This document shows, piece after piece, positions 1 through 9,904 of a stretch of 19,035 nucleotides of DNA. The stretch covers positions 1 to 19,035 of the forward strand of contig JAMQCK010000616.1 of assembly GCA_024196135.1 (NCBI GenBank), in the 5' to 3' direction. Each line of letters opens with the position of its first letter. Within the stretch, counting starts at the first letter, position 1. The notes beneath the pieces are model-generated. The model made no database searches. It was not told where the DNA came from and saw only the letters and a list, made by a program, of their open reading frames with translations. The DNA comes from Pleurotus ostreatus/Saccharomyces cerevisiae fusant (Eukaryota > Opisthokonta). Both the position numbers and the translations under genes were made by a program.

Positions 1-18
1 AGAGCTGAAAGGGTTGTC

Positions 19-216
19 TTAACACGCGCCCTGGGCAGGGATGCCCGAAACCTCGAAGCTATCTTTCACGAGAGGAAGGGCATGTACGCTCTCCTTCGTT
101 ATGTGGGACGCACCCAAAGGCTTCAGCAGATTTTCGGTGATGTTTCTAACTTCCGCGATGATGACACCGAGCAGTGATACCTCTTTGCAGGGCCCACAAA
201 CAGCAGCAGCACGCAC
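19..216 (-). other. Unassigned ORF, possible 3' exon
   Basis: An open frame runs on the minus strand to a TAA at 19-21. Its last 50 or so codons read like ordinary protein (hydrophobic and amphipathic, e.g. LLGVIIAEVRNITENLL), so it could be the last exon of a gene or a decayed fragment. I found no splice acceptor near 190-230 that joins a sensible upstream exon, and I recognise no family. The overlapping plus-strand ORF at 41-259 looks less protein-like. Treat as an unproven coding candidate. Confidence 0.2.
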
Positions 217-360
217 AGATCCAACGTCGCTCCATACTGTACCCTACGACAAATCCTAATTCTGGCAATCACCCGCCTACCGACAGTACCACCACCCCCG
301 GGAGCAGCAGGCCCAGCCCCTGGGTTAATTCAGCCTGGTGCAGGCGAAGAAGTCCGTTGA

Positions 361-696
361 GAAACTTGGAGACCAACTTGCGCCGGCACCCGCCCCTCAA
401 GACCTTCGATACATTCTCACTCTCCTCTTCCTCGTGCGACTACTCCTTCGGGAGACCAGGCGCGCTTCAAGTCCACAGCTCGCGAGTACGACACATGGCC
501 AACCGGCTCAGATGGGGAGGATCCGCAGCAACGTCAGAACGAGGTTGGCCCGAGAAACGGTGCTAGGACGCGCCGGGCTGCGGGGGGATATGCTCCGTCC
601 GCAGGCCACTCGGGGACCGCGACGACTGCGCTTACCGGGCTCGGGGAGCCTTGTAGAACCTTCACATGTAAAAGGGGGAAGGACCACCATAGGTAG
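361..696 (+). other. Unassigned open frame before poly(A) tract
   Basis: A plus-strand frame stays open from the codon after TGA 358-360 to the TAG at 694-696, about 111 codons, with no ATG near its start. It encodes a low-complexity S/T/R/G-rich peptide containing QARFKSTAREYDTWPTGSDG. A GTG-initiated frame (338-712) and a minus-strand frame overlap it. It could be the end of a retroposed element, because a run of ten A follows 25 bases after the stop, or simply non-coding GC-rich DNA. No family recognised. Confidence 0.15.
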
Positions 697-721
697 CCCC
701 TGCGGTCCTTAAAATGATTTT

Positions 722-731
722 AAAAAAAAAA
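722..731 (+). other. A10 tract at truncation point of family copy 1
   Basis: Ten consecutive A residues, preceded by AAAATGATTTT. Homology of the following sequence (724-1032) to the other family copies begins immediately after this tract, so the tract marks a breakpoint. It could be the poly(A) tail of an inserted retro-copy lying to the left, or a simple slippage tract. Confidence 0.5.
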
Positions 732-1032
732 CGCACGCTTCATGGCTCTCGCGAAAGGGATAACCCAGTGCGACCCCGACTCACTTCGGATCGTGCTTGT
801 GGAACCCGACGTGTACACGCCACTGGGAGAGTATCAGAGCCCCTTTGCGGAAGGCGAGGAAAAGGCTGTCACTTTCTGCATGGTGGTATCGGACGCTCGT
901 AAGCGATTCTTTACTGAGAGGCCCACGAAGGAGCAAATAGGCAGGCTCGTCTCTTTCTTTGGTACGGAGGCTCGTTGGAAGATGGACGCGAGGGAGAAGA
1001 GTCTATGGCGCAGATACGGACATGGTAATTGA
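724..1032 (+). pseudogene. 5'-truncated copy of the dispersed paralogue family (copy 1)
   Basis: The frame from about 730 to the TGA at 1030-1032 encodes the C-terminal half of the same protein as the genes at 5776-6419 and 12384-13011. Over the last 53 residues, from TFCMVVSDARK to the stop, 41 are identical to the copy at 5776-6419; the shared end is LWRRYGHGN. The first exon, the conserved intron and the WHFGWPVS segment seen in the two full copies are absent. Similarity starts directly after the A10 tract at 722-731, where an in-frame TAA (721-723) also lies. An internal ATG at 742 could in principle start a 96-residue peptide, but the missing half makes a truncated pseudogene more likely. 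Function of the family is unknown. Confidence 0.7.
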
Positions 1033-1260
1033 ATGTAACTACTGTAAGGAATATGTATGCATGCTCACCTTGGCGCCCTTCGATGGTAAGTACCGTGAGA
1101 GTCGGACGAGAGTCGATCAATCTTCGCTAGGCATTGTCGTACACACGACTGAAACCAGGCGAGTGCAGCATATGAAGATTAGTCCATTATCTACGATACA
1201 TGGGATAACGAGGAGGGGGTATTATGCATGTCCACAAGGGACTGGTAGGTATGCAGGCCA

Positions 1261-2927
<1,667 letters not shown>

Positions 2928-3494
2928 GGCTGTGGGAGACGAGGAACCTAAACGAAAGGAAGGGGCGGGGTCCGACTAAAGAGGGTCTTCGTCGTCGCCA
3001 GGCTTATATATTCGGTCGGCGTCCGCCTGATGGGGGACCGCACCTCCTCCGACGTCCGCACCGAAGCACGAAAGCCTCGCTCGTCATCATCAAACCCTGT
3101 CGTCACCCTGAGCCTCGGGACTGCTTCACGTACAGGCTGCCAGAGGGACCGAGACCTTGTAACTTGCGACGCCAAGCTCTGGCCCGCGCAGGGAGGCCAT
3201 ACAATGCACCTCGCACGTATATCAAGCGTTTTGAGACGGTCGCGAGCGAGAAAATCGTATGTTCAGCTTGGGCGCCTATTCGCACTTCGGTAGATCCTGC
3301 GACGCGTCGTCCAGAACGCAACGGTGCAATCTCGGACTTACGCGCAGATCAGCACGTGCTCGTTATGTACAGCACCCCAACACGCGTCAACAAATTCTGA
3401 CTTCAACTTCGAAGAACTCGGCCCCGTTGCTACTCGCATACGACCTCCACTAGCGCATGCACTCTGAGTTATCCATAGTACACTCGTCAACGCC
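2928..3494. promoter_or_regulatory. Divergent intergenic promoter region
   Basis: These 567 bp separate the start codons of the glucanase (minus) and the coiled-coil gene (plus). The region holds the glucanase TATA box and a perfect 10-bp palindrome AGCACGTGCT at 3351-3360 with an E-box core (CACGTG), a plausible bHLH-type site. Several long ORFs cross it on both strands, but none shows a protein-like composition or splice pattern. I see no gene. Confidence 0.5.
3003..3010 (-). promoter_or_regulatory. TATA box of the glucanase gene
   Basis: The minus strand reads TATATAAG, about 76 bp upstream of the glucanase ATG at 2927. No other ATG lies between it and the start, which supports the chosen start. 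Confidence 0.6.
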
Positions 3495-5360
3495 ATGAAC
3501 ACCCTCGTTGATGAACACCCCGAGCTAGCGCTCGAGATGGTAAAATTGCTCGGAAACGAGCTGAAGTCAGTAAAGACCCAGCTACGAGAATTGCAGGTCA
3601 GTCTTTTCGCGGATTTATCACTTTGTCCCACCAGGCTATTATGAACATGCGTTGGCTGTGGTTAGAGTCAACGTGCCACGTCCGCGTTGTCCTCAAACAG
3701 CGCCGACGCCGGGCGCACTTCCGTGGAAAATGCCGAATTACGAAGACGTCTTCGTGAGTTACAGGCAGAGAATGAACGGCTAGCCGAGTCGCGAGGCATT
3801 GTAAAGCAGGAGGCTTATGATGTACGCTAGGAGGTTTCTCCGGAGATGCTGCTCTAACGTCATCCCAAGGAAAACGATCTGCTGCAGCAGAAGGCAGTGA
3901 TCATAGACCGCCAGGTCAGTACGTTCGGCGGCTGTCCTATCCATTACTGATCTCGTGTAGTCGGAGGACTTGACCAGAGCATATAGGGACATACAGAAGC
4001 TGAAGAAAGAGAACGAACAGTTGAAGGAGGTGCGTGCACTCGCTCGGGGTCGCCGCTGTAGCCTGACACATGTTCGCAGAATGTAGCGTCTTTACAAGCC
4101 GCTATGGATACGACTAAGGACCGTCGCGCCGATGTCGAAAAAGCCGTGAGTTCTTGCGCTCCTCAAACAACGAATTCCGCTGAGCGACGACCATCTTGTA
4201 GACTGCCAGTGTGCGCCGTCAAGCAGACGAGCTCCAGGCGGAGCTTATCTCCCTGAGCGAAGTAAACAATCTCATGGGCTCTTCCCCGCGTTAACTAATG
4301 TCGCTCAGCGGGAAAAGGCCCTTGCCACCGAGATACAGGCCTCAAAAGAGCCAATGAGCAAATACCCCTCGCCGTCGCAGCTCTACGCGCTGAACCATGC
4401 TTTAGTACACCCCCGCAAAATTCCTCCAGCAAAGCCGACGTCCCGTGGACAGCAGACAGCCTGCTGCCGCGAATCTCAAGGCATACCGACAGTACACGGG
4501 GCCATTCCGTTTAGGCAAGGTAAACTTCTCACCTTCGCCGGGATCGTTGATTTGCTCACGGTATTCAAAGGTATACAGAGACTTCTGGTAAAGCATCAGG
4601 ACCTTCCACGACCTTGCGCCGACGCTGACGCGCTCTCTAGCCGGCACGAAGTTGCGGCTTTTAGCGCCCACGAGGTGCTCTGGCCGACGAGTCCCGCCGA
4701 CGGACTCAGCCGCGCCGTCGTGATCTACCCAACGCACGAGGGCCGCATGCCCACTACCAGTGCGAGCAGCGTTTGCACTTGGACGACTCAACCCGCGTCC
4801 GTCGGGCAGACCTTCGAACTTTTTTATCAAGGCGATCAGGGCTGGTGGCTATACACAGGCGTCTTTGGGTGCCGCGCGGTCGTAAAAACGACGTTGCCCG
4901 CACTCGCGCTCGGCCTGGAGAAATCGGTGCGTGCGTCTTGCTTGCACGGGGTGCGCAGAGCTCCAGCCATCGCATATAATCGCGGCGCTCGCACGCGCAC
5001 TATGCTCGTCTATCATGCATTGATTGTCCCCCATATACTAATCCCACCCAGACCACCGCCAAGCTCGCGGACGCAGTCGCGGAGCGCGCGCTGGACAAGA
5101 ACCTCGTGCCTCCCGTACTCTTCAACAACATGAAAAAGATGCTGAAGGAGGGGATGCTGCAGGTGTGCTGCGTGGAGCTGGAGTGCGTGGGGTTCAATCG
5201 GGCGCTGTACGCCTCATTGTTGTCTGAGGCGGGAGGGTCGGCGTCCTCGGTTAGCTCGCGTGAGCCGGCGGGAGGGCGCAAACGAGATCAGAGGGATGGC
5301 GAGCCGTCATATCGCCGACGAGAGGAGAAGAGGCGTCGAACGGACAATGAGCAGCACTAG
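3495..5360 (+). CDS. Coiled-coil protein with DUF6697-like C-terminal domain
   Basis: Eleven exons are proposed: 3495-3596, 3666-3821, 3870-3914, 3961-4029, 4080-4145, 4202-4261, 4309-4353, 4406-4519, 4571-4587, 4641-4926 and 5052-5360; total 1269 nt, 422 residues. Exons 1-7 encode a hydrophilic coiled coil (e.g. ENAELRRRLRELQAENERLA, AYRDIQKLKKENEQLKE). Exons 8-11 carry a globular part with AAANLKAYRQYTGPFRLGK, a W/Y-rich strand (GDQGWWLYTGVF) and LQVCCVELECVGFNRALYASLL, then a basic Arg/Lys/Glu tail. This end resembles, from memory, the basidiomycete domain DUF6697, function unknown. The 17-nt exon 9 is needed to keep frame. One intron (4354-4405) fits in length, phase and acceptor but begins AT instead of GT, so the allele may be damaged, use a rare intron type, or contain a base error. 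Exon 1 to 2 joining (intron 3597-3665) is the other less certain point. Confidence 0.7.
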
Positions 5361-5567
5361 GTTTATCCTCTGCTGGACGAGACTGCTGTCCTATCATCGT
5401 TAACCCTGCGTATTTTCTTGTAGCGGCAGCTGGTCAGCCTGCCGCCCCGTACGATTCGAAAGGAAACACGCGCAGCGTACATGGCTCAGTGTGACGAATA
5501 ATCGTGCAATCCTCTGAACCACATATAACGTTCGAGCAAGTATATGTCCATCTCGTGCGCCATCCCA

Positions 5568-5660
5568 GTCGTCATGCCCGTCTCTGTAAAACAGACTCTT
5601 CAAGTTCTCCCTAGCATCCATTCGCCACTGGGGCTCCGCTGAAGAACGAGACGAGCCTAA
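5568..5660 (-). pseudogene. Frameshifted relic of the paralogue family
   Basis: Read on the minus strand, one frame gives RLVSFF and the next gives AEPQWRMDAREN-LKSLFYRDGHDD, which together match RLVSFFG..A.WKMDAREK.LWRRYGH of the family copies. A single-base shift lies between the two parts, and extra residues follow MDAREN. No stop follows at the expected position and no upstream half is present. It lies just downstream of the intact copy at 5776-6419, on the same strand, so it may be what remains of a tandem duplicate. Confidence 0.55.
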
Positions 5661-5775
5661 CTTAGATAATGGACTAATTGCCAAATTCTAACCCCTCAAG
5701 GCATCCTTGGTCTATACACGTCCGATTGTAGATATCTTTCCTCCATGCAACATCGAAGCAGCGTACACAGATGTA

Positions 5776-6419
5776 CTAGTTACCATGCCCGTATCTGCGC
5801 CACAAATCCTTCTCCCTCGCGTCCATCTTCCAACTTGGCTCCGCACCGAAGAAAGAGATGAGCTTTTTCATCTGCTCCTTGGTAGGCCGCTGCATAAACA
5901 AGCTCTTGCGAGCGTCGGAAACTACCATGCAGAACGTCACCGCCTGCTCCCCGATGTCCGCTAACGAGCTCTGATACTGCTCAATGGGTGTGTATGCGTC
6001 TGGCACCACCAATACGAGCCGGAATGGACTGTACTTGGTAATGCCTTCGGCGATATCCAGGAAGCGGGCGAATCTAACCGAGGGTGGGTGATCGTCGTCG
6101 AGGAAGTCGGGAATGTAGCTGTCGATGATGTTGTTCACAAAGTCTTCTGAGACTGGCCACCCGAAGTGCCAGAAGCGGTGGCGCGACTGAGCCCGCTCGT
6201 CAGGAACAAACGGAAGGTCTGCATGCGAGGGATGCAGGCGCTTTTGGAGAAGTTAAAAAGGTCCATGACACGCTCCGCAAAGGCTTAGGTACGCACTTTG
6301 TGACACTTCTGGCGGCGTGGACGGCGAGCTTTCTTCGTGGTCTGTGGCTCTGTTGTCCCCACCGACGAGTTTTCGGATACTGCTTCCGAAAGCGCTTGGT
6401 TCTCTCGAGTGGCTGGCAT
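5776..6419 (-). CDS. Uncharacterised small protein, dispersed paralogue family (copy 2)
   Basis: Two exons, 6419-6297 and 6240-5776, are joined by a 56-bp phase-0 intron; 195 residues. The N-terminal exon is Ser/Thr-rich and ends in a basic stretch (KKARRPRRQKCHK) that could be a nuclear localisation signal. Exon 2 begins RLHPSHADLPFVPDE, then carries WHFGWPVSEDFVNNIIDSYI, AVTFCMVVSDARK, RPTKEQM and WKMDAREKDLWRRYGHGN. The same segments and the same intron position occur in the gene at 12384-13011. The start at 6419 is the first ATG; the longer frame to 6509 begins with GTG. A CACGTG lies 99 bp upstream. No signal peptide, membrane segment or catalytic motif is evident, and I do not recognise the family. 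Confidence 0.8.
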
Positions 6420-6660
6420 TGCAATCAGTTGTTGGTCAAGCGCAGATGTGGCGAGGGCGATGACGGTTGTGGTTGAGATCAACAGAGGCGCGTCAATTGC
6501 AAATGACACGAGACCAACACGTGATTGTCGGCACCGAAGTTCGACGTTTTCTGTGGTGGCAAGCTTCTCTGACTCCGGTTGGAGGCAGTTCTGGGATAAC
6601 CTGCAGGAGAACGAGCAGCGCGTCTACGGGAATAATATATGCACAAGATGCTTGCTTTGT

Positions 6661-6696
6661 TGGTCTTGCTGACGATGCTGGTCTTGCCGACGACGA
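6661..6696. repeat. Two 18-bp tandem units
   Basis: TGGTCTTGCTGACGATGC is followed directly by TGGTCTTGCCGACGACGA, 15 of 18 positions alike. It lies between the copy-2 gene and the 3' end of the DUF1996 gene. Confidence 0.6.
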
Positions 6697-6803
6697 GGAA
6701 GAAACCGCCATAGAATTCGTACAACCACATATTTACAACGAATAAGCCGATATCAACCGCGGAACGAAAGCCGGAAGAAGGAACGTACACTACTCTACAC
6801 ATA

Positions 6804-6830
6804 CATCTCAGGCATTTCAGGCATCTCAGT
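6804..6830. repeat. Three 9-bp tandem units
   Basis: CATCTCAGG, CATTTCAGG and CATCTCAGT stand in tandem, just beyond the stop of the DUF1996-WSC-CBM1 gene, so in its 3' untranslated region. Confidence 0.6.
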
Positions 6831-6858
6831 CATCAAGCTCGTCCGATTCCTCAAGACC

Positions 6859-8965
6859 TTAAAGGCATTGATAGTAACTAAAGCAAAGGTGAGTAAAGTG
6901 AAAGATTGAGCAAATGCGGTACTCACTAGTCGTTGATGCGCGTGCAAGTGTATCCCGCGACGCAGGCGGTGGCGCCAGTCCACTGTAGAGAAGGGATTAA
7001 TCTCTGATTGCTCGAAAGCAGATGCCAACGTACACCCTGACCACCGCACTGGCCGTACTGCGCGACGGTCCCAGCACCAGTAGTGGGAGCAGCGGGACCG
7101 CCAGTGGTCGTCGCACCTCCACCCGGGTTAGTAGGCTGCGAAGGCGGAATGGACACGGCCGTGCCGCTGTTGTAAACCGCGACGCGGCTAGCAGCACCAC
7201 AAAACTCTGCGAAAATGGTCAAAGGGCGCACATTGAAGCAAAAGATTTTCCATACCGCCACCATCGCCCGGGCACGGAACGTTGCACGCGTAGCTGCTGG
7301 AGACCTTGCTCGTGTCGAGGGAGTTGCCGCAGGAGCAGGTCGTCCCGGCCTTAAGGCCCGCGAACTGGAGGCCCTTGCTCGCGCAGCTGGACAGGCACTT
7401 CTCGATGGTCATGGCGGCGTCGGTGGAGGAGCCGCCAGTGAGGAGGGTCTGGCCTTGGGCTTCGGCGGCGCAGCCGACTGGCTCCCAGCCGTCGATGCCG
7501 GACTTGAGCCAGCTGACCTCGTCGACGGACTGCGTGGTGGTCGGCGCGCCGCAGCCGGAGACGGGCGTGGCGGGGCCAGGGCCTTCGACGACGGGGTTGC
7601 AGCCAGGAAGCTCCTCAAGCCCTGCGGGACGTCAGCGCTGGCGGGGATGGCAGAGGACGGAGAATCTTACAGCCATCGAACACCTCTTCGACACGCGGGG
7701 GAACGGCGCAGTCGTTCATCTCTTCTTCGGAGCGAGTGTGGAGAACACCGCAGGACGAGACCTGACCGCTGGCGTCGGTGCACTGAGACATAGCCTGAGC
7801 GAGAACGTCCTCGGGCCAGCCCATCATGTAGTCGGCGTGATATCCGTACCCAGTGCTGTCGGGTACATGAGAATAAGCCTCTCGAACAAGATCGGTAGCA
7901 CGTACGGGTCGCCCATGCTCCAGACGAAGGGCTGCTTGCCGTTGTCAAACGCACCGGGCTCGTTGTTGAACGGCGTTGTGTCCCAGTACGTCTCGAGGAA
8001 CAGCAGCGGAATCGTCACGGGGTGAGTCGACGGGCACCCAGTACCGAAGTTCCCGAAGCTGGCGTTGATGGCATACGAAACGTGGTCCCTGTGGTTCGGC
8101 GAGTCGACATTCTTGCCGTCCCAGCACCTACATACCCATTGAGCACGATAATTCAATCTCTGCGACGCCGGGAGATCTCACGTAGGGAAGTTGATCTGGC
8201 TACGAACGCCACCGTTGCAGGGCGTCGTGGGCAGGCCGTTTGTGTCCTGGCCTGTGCCGGAGGAGTCCTCGGATTGGAGGCAGCGGAAGGTGATGGAGCG
8301 CGAGTCGTCGATGGACTGGTCGTACTTGCGGAGCATCGGGTCACCGGCAACCATGCGGAAGCCCTGCAACGAGGGTCAGAAGCACTCGGAGTACTCGACG
8401 CACAAAGAAATCACCTTGGGGAACGCGGTGACGTTGCCGACCTGGATGTAGTAGACGACCATACCCCCGTTCGGGCTGCCAGTGATGGGTCCCGGCCTCT
8501 GCTTGACCTATGGAGTGTGTCAGCAGGCTGATCAAGCAGGAAAGAAGGTAGACATACGCGAGTGAAGGTGCCGTTGACCGGGGATTGGTAGTAAAGCGTC
8601 GGCGTCCAGTAGTTCGACTTGTTCTCCAAGATCGAGCAGGAGCTGCAAGTCGATTTTGCTTGAAGGTCATAACCGTCGGGCATGTTGAAGTCGAAGCTGT
8701 TCTGTTGGGTAGGGAACCGCGGTTAAGCCGACGTTGTGAATGAGGAGACGAAAAATGCGTACCCCACCAACGACCTGGTGGAGATGCTGACCGACCGAGT
8801 CAGGGTTGACGAGTCTGACGAGGGAGTGTGAGGGCTAAAAATGTATGTGAGGGTAAAGACTTACGGGTCCGAACGAACCACCGTCGTCTGCGCACATGGG
8901 AAGCGCAGGAGACCCTGGGCGAGCTGGGGAGCCGCGAGAGCAAGTGCCAGAAGAGTCGACCACAT
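6859..8965 (-). CDS. Secreted DUF1996-WSC-CBM1 protein
   Basis: Eleven exons: 8965-8865, 8814-8763, 8701-8558, 8507-8415, 8363-8182, 8127-7906, 7855-7671, 7621-7256, 7206-7034, 6982-6927 and 6877-6859; introns 49-61 bp; 1593 nt, 530 residues. Order: signal peptide (about 1-18); DUF1996 (about 22-330) with LVNPDSVGQHLHQVVGG and the signature FPTCWDGKN (about 189-197); Cys-rich WSC domain (about 368-463) with CSCGNSL and FCGAASRVAVYNSG; a Pro/Thr/Gly linker; and a C-terminal CBM1 (about 494-530). CBM1 binds cellulose, WSC is a putative carbohydrate-binding domain, and DUF1996 has no settled activity. The last exon, 19 nt, supplies the final YYQCL, including an aromatic pair typical of the CBM1 binding face; without its intron translation stops at TAG just after TRIND. 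Likely an extracellular protein acting on plant or fungal wall polysaccharide. Confidence 0.92.
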
Positions 8966-9018
8966 CTTGCTTGTCTAGCAGAGCACGACGCAGAACCCAG
9001 GCCCTCCTCCACCCACCC

Positions 9019-9025
9019 TATATAT
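9019..9025 (-). promoter_or_regulatory. TATA box of the DUF1996-WSC-CBM1 gene
   Basis: The minus strand reads ATATATAGGG about 54 bp upstream of the ATG at 8965, with no intervening ATG. Confidence 0.6.
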
Positions 9026-9904
9026 CCTCACCCCTTCCCTGCGCCGGCCCCGCCGACCCGGGGCACTCAATGTCTGCAGAACCTCGGGTCTCAGCCCACT
9101 GCCGTGTATGCAGACTCGCCGCCATGTGTGCGCCCGTGGCTTCCATCACCTCGTCCAACATACGCATCGAATAGGCACGGAGTATTTGACGCTGTTTGCG
9201 TCGAGGCAGGATCGACGCGGGGTGCTCACCTGATGCCCCGCAGACGCGCCCGGCGAAAAGAGAAGCGTCGAGGGGCGAAGCAGGTGCGGGAAGCAGACGT
9301 GGGTTTTCTCTTCCCCATTGAATCTTAACCTCTTTGCGACTCAATATCCTGATGGACGCGCACGTTGTCGAAGCGAGACGGGGTTCCGCGCGGGCAGCGT
9401 CGAAGGGTGCCGGTCCCAGTGTACCTCGCCCCGAGTGAACTAGAGGCTGCGAGAGGGTCAGTTGCGGAGAATCCCTGGATGTCTGAGACGCGTACCAGGT
9501 CGCCTCGAGCACGGTGCCGGATGCCTAAAGCCAAAATCTCATTCGACGAGGGGCACAACGTACCAGCATCACGCCCGGCTATTCCTCGCTACGAGGCAAA
9601 ATCGCTGGGGGCATTTCGCAATAGATGATTGTAGCTATCATGGTAAGTACAACGTAGATGTTAGTAGACGTCACTGGAGAAATAGACTTGAGCCCTCCGC
9701 CCTTGCCCTGGCCATTCATAAATATTCTAATCCATTTGCAAGCGCTCTCCCGAGTTCCGCGGGGGCAATCCTCTGGTTGGGTCGGGTACCGTGCTGGCGT
9801 ACCCTGACGGTCTTTCCCTTATCTCGCAGCAGTGCCCTATTGAACATCGTCGTAGGCCACGAGTCCGATGTTTCGAGGGTCCGACCGTCCAATCATCGCG
9901 CCGC
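9026..9904. other. Intergenic spacer without recognised gene
   Basis: About 880 bp lie between the DUF1996 gene promoter and the 3' end of the prenylcysteine oxidase gene, both on the minus strand. Long ORFs exist on both strands (for example 9018-9512 minus and 9365-9628 plus), but their products are Arg/Pro/Ser-rich, lack recognisable motifs and are not flanked by convincing splice sites. The region presumably holds the upstream promoter of one gene and the 3' untranslated region of the other. I see no RNA gene. Confidence 0.5.

Noticed and set aside
4405..4429. 25-bp GT-AG intron as a fix for the frame change in the coiled-coil gene
   Set aside because: The phase fits, but the length is far below every other intron here and below what splicing normally tolerates.
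4402..4830. 142-codon minus-strand ORF inside the coiled-coil gene
   Set aside because: The plus strand gives a continuous spliced protein with domain-like sequence; the minus frame crosses its introns without splice signals.
6926..6928. TAG as the true stop of the CBM1 protein
   Set aside because: A perfect GTGAGT donor overlaps it, and splicing to 6877 restores the family-typical end YYQCL followed by TAA.
9018..9512. 164-codon minus-strand ORF between the DUF1996 and prenylcysteine oxidase genes
   Set aside because: It covers the predicted TATA region, has an Arg/Pro/Ser-rich product without motifs, and looks like a GC-driven open frame.
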